Origin: Hippopus hippopus
Lineage: Eukaryota; Mollusca; Bivalvia; Cardiida; Cardiidae
Assembly (NCBI GenBank): GCA_946811185.2
Contig: OX328104.1
Coordinates: 16,375,352-16,439,351 of the forward strand
Length of the DNA stretch: 64,000 nt
Direction of reading: 5' to 3'
The number at the start of each line of letters is the position of its first letter. Positions within the stretch are counted from its first letter, which is position 1. The translations under genes were made by a program, and so were the position numbers. Below, in pieces: positions 1-12,005 of the stretch. A model generated the notes under the pieces. The model did not search any database and had not been told where the DNA came from. It saw only the letters and a program-made list of their open reading frames with translations.

Positions 1-2340
1 CTAAGATCATGAAAATCGGTTCATAACCAATGATTTTAGCCATTTTTGTTAAAGTTAGTGCATTAATAACGTACATGAAATCTTTCAAGTAAAATTACTA
101 TCTCACTATGATCCTTACGTTAATTTTGACTTCAAATTTGAATTTCTAATGAAAAATTATCGTAGATAGACACCAAGAACGTAAAAATCGGTCAATAAAT
201 AACGATTTGAGCCGTTTTTGTACCAGTGGATGCCAAAAGCTTGTATCTTCCAAAGCTTTAATCCTTGTATCTCCGTTGTCAGTGAAGTGACACCCACAAA
301 ACTATACATTTTCTTGATCAGTGTGAGAAGACCATTCCAATGATACCTATATCGATTCGATCTGATTGCAAATTAAAACGTCGACATTTTTAAGCAAATG
401 AGCACTGGCTTTGAAATGGCTAAAAATTGAATCGACAATGCGGGGCAAAATGAAAGACTAAAGTGTCATGTATCATTTGGTAGGGTTATCTCAAATTGCA
501 TGAAACTGTCACAAAATGAAAGAAAAAGACGACTATCGATTTATTTGCTTAGTTGTCCTAGAATTTGGTGCCAATGCTTACATTTCCTAGAATTAGGCTT
601 ATCAGTACACAGCTTTACTTTCTACAAGGTTAAAATGTTCAAAAAATCATTTCATTACTAAAGGTAACAACTCCTATAACTTTCGACTAGAATGTTAAAT
701 TTTTACAATATTTAATCCGTTACTAGGGTTATTATAAATCTTTATGTAAACATTAGCCAGCTGCCTTTATGAGCTATCTTAATCCAATCTCAAGTCAAAA
801 AACATTGACAATAGAAAACAAATGAACCCAAGAGGGAGTTCACTTCATGTGAGAACTTGTAGAAGCTCGACATTACTTGTCCAGGTCATTCTAGACTAGA
901 CATATAATTATATATACCTACACTTCTCAACTTTCTCTATCAGGACAATGATAATGGATTATATTTGTGGGCAAATTGCCCATTTCTTGGAAACAGTGTT
1001 AACGATTGTTATGGATATTTCTAATATAAGGAAAGTTTTGATATGGAGTGGGGAAGGCGAGCATTATATAGGTAAGTTTTATTTATTTCATCTAATGGTA
1101 GTAGCAACAGTCTGGTTTGACAGTATCTTGTAGAATATATTCAACCTATTATTTACACTACGCAAGTTTTAGCTCCACTGGCCAAAGGTCAGCCAGCTTA
1201 TGTTATTGCCCCTGTGCCTATCGTGCGTGTGTGTCTGTGTCCGCCCATTGTCTCAATTTTCAAACATCTTCTCATAAACTACGAGGGTAATTTCAAAAGG
1301 TATGGCCCATATCGTCTTGTCAGAAGTCAGTAGTGTTTTTTAAATGTTAATGCCAGTGCGTATAATTACATGTATAAAGTGATTTTTGTCTTGTGCTGAT
1401 CTTCTAAAGTATTTTTTTTTTTTTTTATAAAAAATGGCGTCATTTTCGGCCGCCATCTCATCAAAATGTATTCGTTACCCTCATACATGGATTTCTGAGG
1501 AAAAGTTAATACAATCAGATACCAAGATCACGAAAATAGGTTCATAAACAACGATTTTGTCCATTATTGTTAAAGTTAGTGCATTAATAACGTATATGAA
1601 ATCTTTCAGGTAAAATTACTATTTCACTATGATCTTTAGGTAAATTTTGACTTCAAATTTGAATTCCTAGGGAAAACTTATCGTGGATAGACACCAAGAA
1701 CGTAAAAATCGGTCAATAAATAACGATTTGAGCCATTTTTGTACCAGTGGATGCCAAAAGCGTGTATCTCCCAAAACTTTAATCCTTGTAGCTCCGTTGT
1801 CATACTAGTGACACCTACAAAACTATACATTTTCTTGATCAGTGTGAAAAGACCATTCCAATGATACCTATATCGACTCGATCTGGCTGCAAATAAAAAA
1901 AGTCGATATTTCTAAGAAATTGAGTATTGAGTCTGAAACGACTGAAAACTGAAAGACAATGAGAGGAGTCAAAATGAAAGAGTAAAGTGTCAGGTATCGT
2001 TTGGTAGGGTAATGTCAAATTTCATGAATAGAAACTGTGTCATAAAATGGAAAAAAGACTAATTTCGGTTTCATTGCTTAGTTGTCCTGGAATTTGGTGT
2101 CATTGCTTACATTTCCTAGAATTAGGCTTATCAGTACAGGGCTTTACTTGTCAGAAGGTTGGAATGTTAAGAAAAAAATCATTTCATTGCTGAAGGTAAC
2201 AACTCCTATAACTTCGACTAAAATCTTACATTTTTGCAAAATTTAATCCGTTGCTAGGGTTATTATAAATATTTATGTAAACATTAGCCAGCTCCCTTTA
2301 TAAGTTATTTTAATCCAATCTCAAGTCAAAAAACATTGAC
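1..2340. repeat. Direct repeat, ~1.52-kb period, at least 1.5 copies
   Basis: 1-800 and 1522-2340 align throughout (ATGAAAATCGGTTCATAACC vs ACGAAAATAGGTTCATAAAC; GTTAGTGCATTAATAACGTA in both; both end TCAAGTCAAAAAACATTGAC). The 800-1521 part is seen once and has no recognisable gene. Confidence 0.85.
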
Positions 2341-2910
2341 ATATAAATGGGTACTGGACCTTAAAGGGGAGGGGGTCTTGTACAATCTTGTTAACTTTTT
2401 GCTTTAAAGGGAGGCGACTTGATTTTTCGCTTTTGCATCATAATCAATGATATAAATGGGTACTGGACCTTAAAGTGGTGGGAGGGTCTTGTCCAATCTT
2501 GTTAGTTATTTAATCTTTTGTTTTAAAGGGGAACGACTTGATTTTGTTTCGCTTATGCATCATAATCAATGATAAACGGGTACTGGACATTAAAGGGGTG
2601 GGGGTCTTGTCCAATCTTGTTAGAGTCATTTAATCTTTTGCTTTAAAGAGGGACGACTTGATTTTCACTTTTGCATCATAATCAATGATAAATGGGTACT
2701 GAACCTTAAAGGGGTCTTGTCCAATCTTGTTAGAGTCATTTAACTTTTTGCTTTAAAGGGGAATTACTTGATTTTTTTTCGCTTTTGCATCATAATCAAT
2801 GATAAATGGGTACTGGACATTAAAGGGGTGGGAGGGTCTTGTCCAGTCTTGTTAGAGTCATTTAATCTTTTGCTTTAAAGGGGGCAACTTGATTTTTCAC
2901 TTTGATAGAT
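2341..2910. repeat. Tandem array, five ~109-120-bp units
   Basis: Units begin ATAAATGGGTACTGGACCTT at 2343, 2452, 2572 (ATAAACGGG), 2688 and 2802. Each contains GGGTCTTGTCCAATCTTGTT and CGCTTTTGCATCATAATCAA variants. Confidence 0.9.
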
Positions 2911-3430
2911 ATCATTAATTTCTTTTCAGCGTTTTTGATAGCTCCAATAATAAATGTGATTGTTGAAGTTAAGGATGCAGTGGATTTCCATATATTTTCT
3001 GGAATTGGGACCAACATTTTGGTCAGGTGAGTGTTTCGTTAGAATATATCCTTGAAGATGATATCTTGGTAAAAGAGTGTGTTTAAGCTGATGAACTAGT
3101 TCATTTTCTGGAACATGAGGTTTGAAGAGAAAACATGGACAAAAAGGTACCATTTTATTTTTTCACTAATTTCATTTTGATTTTTCTGCTTTTTCTTCAT
3201 TTTCCCCTTCTTTAGAAAGTTATCTGTACTTTTATTATGTTTACCCGTAGACTATTTTTGACTTTTCTACTTCTTCTTTTTTACCATAGACTATTTTTAT
3301 CTGCTTATTCCATTGTTTCTACTTTTATATTTTTACAGCTAGACTATTTTCTTTTCATTTTTTGCCTTTTTATCATTAAGAATAGTTACCTTTTTTTCTA
3401 TCGAGGACTGAGGACCTGACCCTCAATGTC
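2911..3430. other. No gene seen; T-rich run
   Basis: Non-repetitive start, then a T-rich stretch at 3160-3410 that merely mimics hydrophobic coding sequence. Confidence 0.5.
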
Positions 3431-5080
3431 CGTGACTATGTCTTCAATGGGGCATACAAGTCGGTTCTGTATCACCTGATCCTTTGTTAGGGGATTAACT
3501 TTGACAGTTGAATAGGCCATTGTCTGTACTTCTTTCCCTAGATAAATAAAAACCAGCCAGTGTGGCGACTTTAATGAAAGAGTATTGATCACCTGCACAT
3601 GTCTGAACATGAGTATCTCAAAATAGACGCGTGCAAACTGATGATAATAATCTTGGACATTTGAGTATAGGACGTTGAAGGGGAAACATCGATTAAAAGG
3701 TAGAGTTATGTAAATTTTATATTTGTGTATTATGAGAAACTTCAAAGAGCATGGATGTGTCGTTAGACCGACTTAACCATATAGACTTGGTCAAGGGTCG
3801 AAGTATGGGTAGGAATCAGCTCTTTGACTTGATGAAGCGTTAAAGATGAGTCTAAGTGGGAATGTCTCCGTCTAGATAAAAGGACCTGACCTTCAATGTC
3901 CGCCAAAAATAACTAGATAGGGTATACAAGTCAGCTCTGTATACCGTAAGGGTGCCTACTTAAACGACTCATTTTTAAAGCTATTTCTCAATAGGGGATT
4001 AACTTTGACAGTTGAATAGACCATTGTCCGTACTTCCGTCACATAATAAACAAACCCAGTCAGTGTGGCGACTGTAACAAAAGACTCTTGTTCAGCCATA
4101 TGGTCCTTTGTTAGGGGATTAACTTTGACAGTTGAATAGGCCATTGTCCGTACTTCCGTTCCAAAGTAAACAAAACCAGTCAGTGCGACGACTTTAACAA
4201 AAGACTATTGTTCCCCCACCTAGTCCTTCGTTTGGGGATTAACTTTGTCAATAGAACAGGCCATTGTTCTCACTTTCGTTACAAAATAAACAAAGTCAGA
4301 CAACCTGGTGACATAAGCCAAACGTGTTCAAACACGAATGTTTAAAAACATGACGCATGCGCACTTGATATATTGAAATAAGACTTATAATTTTTCTCAT
4401 TTCCAATTAGGACGTTGAAGAGATCACATCGAAGGTACCGTTTTATATTTATTTCCGTATTTTATTTCTGTAATATTTTCTGAGATACTTCAAAGAGCAT
4501 GGATGTGTCGTTAGACCGACTTAACCGTATAGACTTGGCCGAGAGTCGTAGTACGGTTAGGAATCGGCTCTTTGACTTGGTCCGGCGTTAAAGATGAGTC
4601 TAAGTGGGAAAATCTCCGTCTTGTAAAAGGGCCTGACCCTTAATGCCCGCTAATATTACTAGATAGAGTATACACGTCAGCTCTGTATACTATTAGGGTA
4701 CTCACTTATATGACTCATTTTTAAAGCTATTTCTCTCCAAATTTATAACCAAAAGAAAAATCAATGTTAGTGCTAAGAAAAAGGGGTCGTACAAAAATAG
4801 AAAAAAATCGTTAAAAACCAGACCATGTGGCGACATTAACAAAAGACTATTGTTCAGCTACCTGGTCCTTTGTTAGGCGATTAACTTTAATAGTTGAATA
4901 GGCCATTGTCCGTACTTCCGTCCCTAAATAAACAAACCCAAACAGTGTGGCGACTTTAACAAAAGACTATTGATCATTCACCCATACATGTCTGAACATG
5001 ACTATCTCAAAATAGACGCGCGCATACTGACGGTCATAATCTTGGTCATTTGAGTATAGGACGTTGATGGGAACACATCT
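3430..5080. repeat. Cluster of ~120-bp repeats within a ~745-bp duplication
   Basis: TTAGGGGATTAACTTTGACA variants at about 3489, 3991, 4111, 4233 and 4875, each followed by GGCCATTGTCCGTACTTCCG variants. The block AGAGCATGGATGTGTCGTTA recurs at 3748 and 4493, which gives the larger period. Apparent peptides here (MAYSTVKVNPLTKD) are translations of the repeat. Confidence 0.85.
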
Positions 5081-5089
5081 ACAGAAAAG

Positions 5090-5335
5090 TACCATTATTT
5101 TCATTCTAACATTTTTTCCTTTATCTTATGCATTTTTATGTTGTCATATTTATTAAACTCAAAACTAATTTTTATCAAAATGTTTGTACTATATTTCTTC
5201 TACTTTTTCCAGAATATTTTTATTCTAGCATTTTTTCCGTTATTTTGTGCATTTTTATGTTGTCCTATTTTTTCCATTAAACTCAAAACTAGTTTTTATT
5301 GAAATGTTTCTACTTTTTCCAGTAAGATCAAAACT
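5090..5335. repeat. Two ~120-bp tandem T-rich units
   Basis: TTTATGTTGTC and ATTAAACTCAAAACTA occur in both 5090-5200 and 5210-5330. Confidence 0.7.
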
Positions 5336-5739
5336 AACGTGTAATTTGTACTATATACTGCTATCACAAAAATTTGTACTTTTGTATAAGGACACACCTC
5401 CAATTTTATTAAAACTGGATCTTTCCATTTGGTCACCATAAAAACAAATATCGCTAAAAAAAAAAAGTCGTTGTTGAAAAAGTAGGTCATTCAAAATGAC
5501 TACCAAAATAAAAGCCAACATAAAAAGTAGGTCATCCAAGATGGCTGACGTTCTACATATAGTAACATCCTTATATGCAAATGAGTTACTAACTATTTAT
5601 AGTAACTAGGTCATCCAATATCGCGTCCGTTTGTTTGCCTACAAAGTGACGCTCATACTACTTGTCTTGATAGCAAATAATCAGATGAAACAATAGTTCT
5701 TAAAATCGACATTATTTTAATTGCCGACTCTCACTGGTT

Positions 5740-6660
5740 GATTTTGTTCTAGTGGCAAATCTTTATGTTATCACTATGTTTTTTAGTCCTAGTAGCAAAA
5801 TTCAAGTTCTTTTGTCCTAAATGGCGAAGTTTAAGCTCTTTTTTTAACTCATTTTGTCCAAAAAGCAAAAGGAATTTCCATTTCGACCCATTTTGTCTCA
5901 ATAGCAGACTATTTTTTTATGTTCCTATGTTGTCTCAATGGAAACTCTTTAATTTCATGTGACTCGTTTTGTTCCAAAGGCAAGTCTTAAGAGTACAAAT
6001 GACGAAACCACAGTTTTATGTGACTCATTTTGTTTCATTCGCAAGTCTAAAGTTCAGACTCATTTTATACCCATGGCAAAATTAGCTTTATCTGACCCAT
6101 TTTTATACAAATGGCAAAACCAAAGTTCGATCTGACCTGTTTCATACAAATAGTGAAACTAAGGTTTTATCTGACCCGTTTCATACAAATTGCGAAACTT
6201 AAGTTTTATCTGTCCCGTTTTATAAAAATGGCGAAACTAAAGTTTTATCTGACCCATATTATACAAATGGCGAATGTAAAGTTTTATCTGACCCGTTTTA
6301 TACATATGGCGAAACTAAAGTTTTATCTGATCTGTTTTATACAAATGGCAAAACTAAATTTTTTCTTTTTTCATTTATTTTGTGTCAATCGCAAATCTTG
6401 AAATTCTATCTTACGCATTTTGTTCCAATGGCAAGTCCAAAGTTTGACTCACCTTGTTTCAATGAATTTATCAGACTTATTCTGTTTCATTCGCCAATCC
6501 TTAAGTTTTAATCGACTCATTTCTTTTCATTCGCAGATCTCTAACTTTCATCTGACGCATTTTCTTCCAATTACAAATTTTCAAAGATTAATATATAGGC
6601 CTACTCGTTTTCAGCCAGTTTTTATCCCATTCCATCTTTATTCTATCAAACTACGACCAC
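5740..6660. repeat. Degenerate ~39-bp minisatellite
   Basis: The core at 6100-6390 repeats GGCGAAACTAAAGTTTTATC then TGACCCGTTTTATACAAAT. Because 39 is divisible by 3 it produces a 13-residue repeat (KLKFYLTRFIQMA-like). The flanks are older, more diverged copies. Not regarded as a gene. Confidence 0.85.
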
Positions 6661-6817
6661 TCTAGTATATTCATGCCAAACGTTGCCCACGAAGGTTGCA
6701 TAGATTACGACCGATAGAAATGCATTTCATTTTCTTGTGGGGAAAAAAAAAACTGTTGTGATGTTTCTAGTTTTAAATCGAAGATTACCGATATTTGTAT
6801 TGTTGTTGTTGACTCAC

Positions 6818-6994
6818 CGATTGACCTTGCTGCCTTGGAGTCCGTCCAAGCAAAGCCATGTTGAGCGTTTGTGTAAGTTTTAACGGCTCCCTCATCAGCA
6901 GTAACCAAGAACGTCTTCTTCTTGATGGTGATTGTTTTAATTTTTCCTGGCTGTCGAAGTGATTGGAGACCTGAGTAAAGTCTTCGATGAACTC
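6818..6994 (-). CDS. msp130-like: MSP130-like exon 6
   Basis: A 177-bp exon, acceptor tttaattag and donor GTGAGT, phase 1 in and phase 1 out. It reads GVHRRLYSGLQSLRQPG, then FLVTADEGAVKTY and AWTDSKAARSI. The 'L.QP..I' stretch followed by 'aNEG..k.y' and 'W.d..ra' is the expected order in MSP130 proteins after the DISDRDGG block coded by exons 5a and 5b. The exon leaves the frame open, so more exons must lie further left, outside the window. Confidence 0.85.
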
Positions 6995-7145
6995 CTAATT
7001 AAACAGAATTTTATAATAATGTATTCAGCTCTCTAACACGATCTAATCCAGCGCCAAATATTTTAGCTGGACCTCTTTCGATGGCAGAAACTACAATCTC
7101 ATTTAAACGCAGAAAAATTTCTTATCCTACAGACTTGACTACACG

Positions 7146-7420
7146 AGCCCCGCTAGCTCAGTCAGTAGCTTGCAGGACTTGAGAACAGGGGGTCGTGGGT
7201 TCGATCCCTGCCTCGGCCAATTTCTTTCCGAGGATTGCGACAGGGTTCATTCTTCTCCCACCGCTGACCATTGTCTCGGCGATGGTTATGTGGGAAAGCA
7301 GCCAGTGGCTTGGAAAGAAAATTGTGCGGAGTACTGGTAAAAGAGACTCCAGGAAAGCATGGATTACTGCACTGGCCGCCGCGATATAACTGAAATAATG
7401 TTAATATAATAATGCAATAT
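7146..7420 (+). mobile_element. tRNA-derived SINE (copy 1, nearly full length)
   Basis: The head has a pol III box A-like TAGCTCAGTCAG (7154-7165) and a perfect box B GGTTCGATCCC (7198-7208). The body includes GGGAAAGCAGCCAGTGGCTT and a tail with ACTGGCCGCCGCGATATAAC followed by TGAAATAATG. The tail is shared with copies at 8.4, 53.7 and 61.96 kb. The tRNA-like head does not make a good acceptor stem, so this is a SINE and not a tRNA gene. It lies in the MSP130-like intron, opposite to the gene. Confidence 0.85.
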
Positions 7421-7904
7421 ATAATATAGTGATGTAATAATCAAACATGATTGAACGCTAAAGATCAAAGATCAGTCTGCACGTTCTGTGTCTATACTTG
7501 ATTTATGCCGCCTGCAATTTATACCCATGTCTTCGTCTAATGCGCTGAAAAGCTTATGTTTCAGTGGCGCCCTCTCAAAAAGGGGGCTTAATACACCTCT
7601 TTGACACATTATACTAAGCAAGTTCATAATCCATTCTGTTTATCCTTATACTGCTACATATACTACTCACACTTTGATAGGAGTCATTTCGATATTTTGA
7701 AAAAATTTACATTTCATTTTCGCATTGAAAAACACATGCTTTTTGACAGGTAGTCGGTTTTATCAGTGTTACTATGAAATATTCAAGTATCCAAATCATA
7801 GCGTATTTAACGTATATCGACTAACGTTAGTTCTTTATATATCAAAACAGATTTTCTGAAATTGAAGGTAATGAAAGGAAACATGGTGACCCCTAGCAAA
7901 TTTT

Positions 7905-8105
7905 GAGTAGTATAAATTAAACGACACTCTCAAACCGATAGTAAAAAGCCGAATAAGGCTTTTTCAAACTTCTCTTTTAGAGAAAAATTATCTCTGTATC
8001 GGACAGTGCAGATCTAAGATCAGACCGCACGTTCTGTGTAATCTGATCTTGATCTTTGATGTCCGCAAAAGGTCAGTGAGCCGCGTTTAGCAGCCTAAGG
8101 GTTAA
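7905..8105. mobile_element. Second hairpin family (GATCAGACTGCAC centre)
   Basis: Centre AAGATCAGACCGCACGTTCT / TAATCTGATCTT, then GTCCGCAAAAGGTCAGTGAG and the terminus CCTAAGGG-TTAA (8094-8105). Relatives at about 7450-7530, 10680-10870, 15735-15860, 28270-28350, 44600-44740 and 55480-55620, and inside the 4-kb repeats. Confidence 0.65.
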
Positions 8106-8213
8106 ACCAAGCAAGTCTTCATATAACCATGGATCCATACAATCCATTCTGTTAAGCAAACATTTGAATCATCAGATAGACTGGTCCTTTGATATGCAGG
8201 AGATCGACATACA

Positions 8214-8271
8214 GCAAAAAGTTTCGACCCATGGCAGCCTGCGCAGGCTGACATGGGTCGATACTTTTTGC
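8214..8271. repeat. Palindromic element (CAGCCTGCGCAGGCTG core)
   Basis: Two 29-bp arms with no loop: GCAAAAAGTTTCGACCCATG... and ...CATGGGTCGATACTTTTTGC around the core CAGCCTGCGCAGGCTG. The same family occurs at 23819-23888, 26575-26640 (degraded), 27053-27124 and 35548-35612. Confidence 0.8.
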
Positions 8272-8341
8272 AAATGCATTATACCCTCTCTTCACAGAAC
8301 ATGGCTCATTGTATTAACAAATCCGACTATTTGCCGGACTC

Positions 8342-8645
8342 TGAGAGCTCAGTAGAGCCTGAGAGCTCAATCGGTCATGTACATGGTTTGAAACCAGAAG
8401 GTCGCTGGTTCGGTTCCCCAGCCCGGCCAGTTTTCAAGAATTGTTGATAGCTATCGCGACAGGATGCAGTCCTCTCTCATTGCTCAACACTATTTCGACG
8501 ATGTTTATCAGGAAAAGCAGCCAGTGGTTTGGGAAGAATATTGTGCTAATTACAGGGAAAAGAAATTCAAAGAATGCACTGCATGAAAAAGGCGCATTAG
8601 TCACCGTGAAATAACTGAAAGAGTGTTGGAAACATGGTTAAACAC
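8342..8645 (+). mobile_element. tRNA-derived SINE (copy 2, diverged)
   Basis: Same family as the copy at 7.15 kb: box B-like GGTTCGGTTCCCC near 8408, a shared body (AAAGCAGCCAGTGGTTTGGG) and a shared tail (CACCGTGAAATAACTGAAAG then GTGTTGGAAAC). Head decayed. Confidence 0.75.
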
Positions 8646-8997
8646 AATGCAAACTCATAGATCTAGCTCTGCCATGAATATCATTTCACCTCTAAGTACT
8701 AAAGCAGCTAATCGTTTGGATGGTAAAGACTAGTTCTGGTAAAGCCTTTAATAAAAAGACCTAGGGTTTTGAGACCTTGAAAAAGAAACATTGTGGGAAA
8801 GGACAACATACTGGTGACCAGTATCTTCTCCTTTTTCCCACATGAAATTTGTACTGGCTGCAGTTGTTGTCAATATGGACAGTCATGATATACTTGAGAA
8901 AAAGAAAATGGACATAGGATAAAAAAAAAAGATCGTGAAGTAGTCTTCGCTATCACATGGTGCCTGTCGCGCAAATTAACATTTTATTTCTTTTTAC

Positions 8998-10243
8998 GGA
9001 CAAACAGACAGACAGACAGAGAGACAGAGAAAGACGAAGAGACTGAGAGGCAGACAAACAAAGACACAGAAAGACTGAGAGGCAAACAGAGAGACAGAGA
9101 GACTAAGATGCAGAAAAACAGAGAAAAAGAGATACTGGGAGGCAGACAAACAGAGAGACAGAGAGACTAAGATGCAGAAAAACAGAGAAAAAGAGATACT
9201 GAGAGGCAGACAAACAGAGAGACGGACAGACTAAGAAACTGAGAGGCAGACAAACAGAGAACTGAGAGGCAGACAAACAGACAGACTCAGATGCATAAAA
9301 TAGAGAGACGGAGAGACCAAGAGACTTAGAGGCAGACAAACATAGAGACATAGAGACTGAGAAGCAGACAAACAGAGAGACTGAGAGGCAGAGAGACAGA
9401 GACTGAGAGGCACACGAACAAAGAGACCGAGAGACTAAGAGGCAGACAAACAGAGAGACGGAGAGACTTAGAGGCAGACAACAGACTGAGAGACTGAGAG
9501 GCAAATAAACAGAGACTGAGAGGCAGACAAACAAAGAGACTGAGAGGCATACAAACATAAAGACTGAGAGACTTAAGGGCAGACAAACACAGAGACAGAG
9601 AGACTGAGAAGCAGACAAACAGAGAGACCGAGAGACTGAGAGGTAGACAAACAGAGAGACTGAGAGGCAGACAAACAGAAAAACTGAGAGGCAAACAAAC
9701 AGAGAGACCAAGAGACAGAAAAACAGAGAGACAGGGAGACTGAGAGGCAGACAAACAGACAGACTTAAAGACTGAGAGGCAGACAAACAGACAGACTAAG
9801 AGACTTAGAGGCAGACAAACAGAGAGATTGAGAAGCAGACAAACAGACAGACTAGGAGACTGAGAAGCAGACAGAGAGAGACAGAGAGAGACTGAGAGAC
9901 TGAGAGGCTGACAGAGAGGGAGGGGCAGACAAACAGAGAGACTGAGAGACAAAGAAGCAGACAAAAAGAGAGACACAGAGACTGATAGGCATACAAAGAG
10001 AGAGACAGAGGGACTGAGAGGCGGACAAACCGAGAGACTGAGAGACAAGCAAACAGAGAGACTGAGAGGCAGACAAACAGAGAGACCGAGAGACTGAGAG
10101 GCAGACAAACAAAGGATGGAGAGACTGAGAGGCAGACAAACAGAGAAACAGAGAGACTGGGAGACTGAAAGGCAGACAAACAGAGAGACTGAGAGGCAGA
10201 AAAACAGAAGGACAGAGACTGAGAGCAGACAAACAGAGAGAAA

Positions 10244-10281
<38 letters not shown>

Positions 10282-10282
10282 C
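8998..10282. repeat. 1.3-kb purine-rich minisatellite (AGAGGCAGACAAACAGAG)
   Basis: 24- to 32-nt units built from 8-nt modules (gagagact, gaggcaga, caaacaga), closing with (GACA)n at 10240-10278. Stop codons are nearly absent in several frames, giving long Cys/Leu/Ser/Val 'proteins' on the minus strand that are artefacts. In the sense of the MSP130-like gene the transcript is CUCU/UGUCUG-rich. Confidence 0.95.
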
Positions 10283-10486
10283 ATCAAAATTTACAATATG
10301 GAAACAGTTCAATGGCTAAAGCTGAATCGCAAGCTATATTAAGCAAGCGTTAAATAACGCAAAAAATGGCTTGCAGTGAGGATATGAGTAAATGCTTCCT
10401 AGCATGAAATGATGGCGTTAGAATTTTGCATATATTGTTACAGTTAAAAGAGGTATATAATATCGTTGATCCATGGATCAAGTTAC

Positions 10487-10601
10487 CTCCATCACGGTCA
10501 CTTATATCCACCGGAACTCCGGTCCAGTTCTTTCTCGGGAGAGGAATTAGGTCAGAAACTATACCATCAGCCAGAGAAATTTCCGCAACCGCATTGTTTT
10601 C
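10487..10601 (-). CDS. msp130-like: MSP130-like alternative exon 5b
   Basis: A 115-bp exon with acceptor catcctcctaag and donor GTAACT, phase 0 in and phase 1 out. It encodes ENNAVAEISLADG... ending KNWTGVPVDISDRDGG, closer to the family consensus (ENNA) than exon 5a. It joins in frame to exon 4 upstream (LQ|ENNA) and to exon 6 downstream (G|GA). About 200 bp after its donor begins a 1.3-kb array that is pyrimidine-rich in the gene sense. Possible readings: one of a mutually exclusive exon pair (favoured), or the original exon beside a newer duplicate. Confidence 0.87.
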
Positions 10602-10944
10602 CTTAGGAGGATGAAAAAGCAAGGAATAGAAAGCAAAGATAGCAAACTATCCATTCATGAAATTATTTCGTTTTTAATTCAGACTGTCTCGGATCTGCAA
10701 ATTACGACATGGAGTGGCAGTAGCCTTAAAATCTATACAGCTCATTACTACACAGAATATGCAGTCTGATCTACATTGTACCATGTAAAATACTTAGCCA
10801 GAAGGACTTGCAATTAGTTTCAGATTATATACATAAATTATGCATAAATCGTTAGTTTTTCGGAAACTATCAGACAGTGAAAATTAAAGACCAGTGTGCA
10901 TTTCTTTTATTTCACTTTCAGGGAGCATTAAGCATTCACTTAAG

Positions 10945-11062
10945 GTTATAGGGACACTGCCCCCGCCCCCCGGAAAACTGTCCCATGAAAACTACCCCAA
11001 GGAAATCTGCCCCCCCCCCGGAAAGTTGCCCCCCCCCAAAAAAAAAAACCTGCCCCTGCCCA
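10945..11062. repeat. C-rich low-complexity tract
   Basis: Repeats of a ~30-nt unit with runs of 6-10 C (CCGCCCCCCGGAAA, TGCCCCCCCCCGGAAAG, TTGCCCCCCCCCAAAA), intronic. Could form i-motif/G-quadruplex. Confidence 0.8.
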
Positions 11063-12005
11063 CACTTTTATGTGTATAAGCTTCATCAGGCGGCGATGAG
11101 AAGTTCTATAAAAAAGATACTAATTGCCATTGATCTCCCCACTATAGCTTTTTTAAATTATCTTTTTTTTTAATTGTTTTAGTTCAATACTGTAATGCAA
11201 ACATTAAAAAAAAATGAAACATACATACACAAAGAAATATAAGCATTTTTCAGAAATAATGTGGCGCATCTACTTTTTTTTTCGTGTATTTCTAATTCAG
11301 CGCACCTTTTAATTGAGTACTATACACCCTTCTTTTTTTTATCTTTTTCAGTACGATCATCCATATTTAATATCATATTTGCATTGCATTTTAAATGTTC
11401 ACAGTACATTTTGAAGCTCAAAATTCTTTACAGTAAATACTAAAAAGCAATCAATTAGCTTTAATAAGATAAAACCTTCAAAAGGAATCACTTCTTAACA
11501 TGGTTAAACCTTTCAAAGGGCACTTTAATGTCTCGAGAAACGTGTTACTAACAAAGCATTCATGTTAAATAAATTAAATCAATGAAATTGAAATACATTA
11601 AAATAATAATCAACAACATCAGTATCAGTATCACAATGTTAAAGATTCCCGGAGGAGGGGATTTTTTATACGAAACTCAACAACAAAAACCTGAGGAAGA
11701 AAGACAAAAGAAAAGATAATGACATTTCTTGTCTGTTAAATTTATATTAGAGATATTGCTTTTGTCAAACAGTCGCTGCTTTTAATAACAGCATTATACA
11801 GTACTATCTGTCGCAGGTGGAATGGTTTAATGCCTACGTAGAACCAGATTTTGTGTCTTTGCAAAGCAGCATAGTATGTAAGCTGTAAAAGCAAAAGCCA
11901 CCAAGTTCAAAACATGAAACACAAACATATCTTCTTTGGCATAAATAAAAATCCCGCTTGCAAAAGTGACATATTGCCAAGCGACAGGTAGCAACAGTGA
12001 ATTAC
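11063..12005. other. Intron between exons 5a and 5b, no other feature
   Basis: AT-rich, with T and A homopolymer runs; no exon or SINE recognised. Confidence 0.5.

Noticed and set aside
3430..5080. CRISPR-like array of regularly spaced repeats.
   Set aside because: The units are ~120 bp, diverged, eukaryotic tandem repeats with no short repeat/spacer alternation and no cas genes.
7146..7222. Apparent tRNA gene.
   Set aside because: Box A and B are good but the acceptor stem does not pair and the sequence continues into a SINE body and tail shared with other copies.
9103..10312. Long Cys/Leu/Ser/Val-rich minus-strand reading frames (up to 328 codons).
   Set aside because: They are translations of the AGAGGCAGACAAACAG minisatellite; several frames are open at once because the unit lacks stop codons. 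No start context, splice signals or domain.
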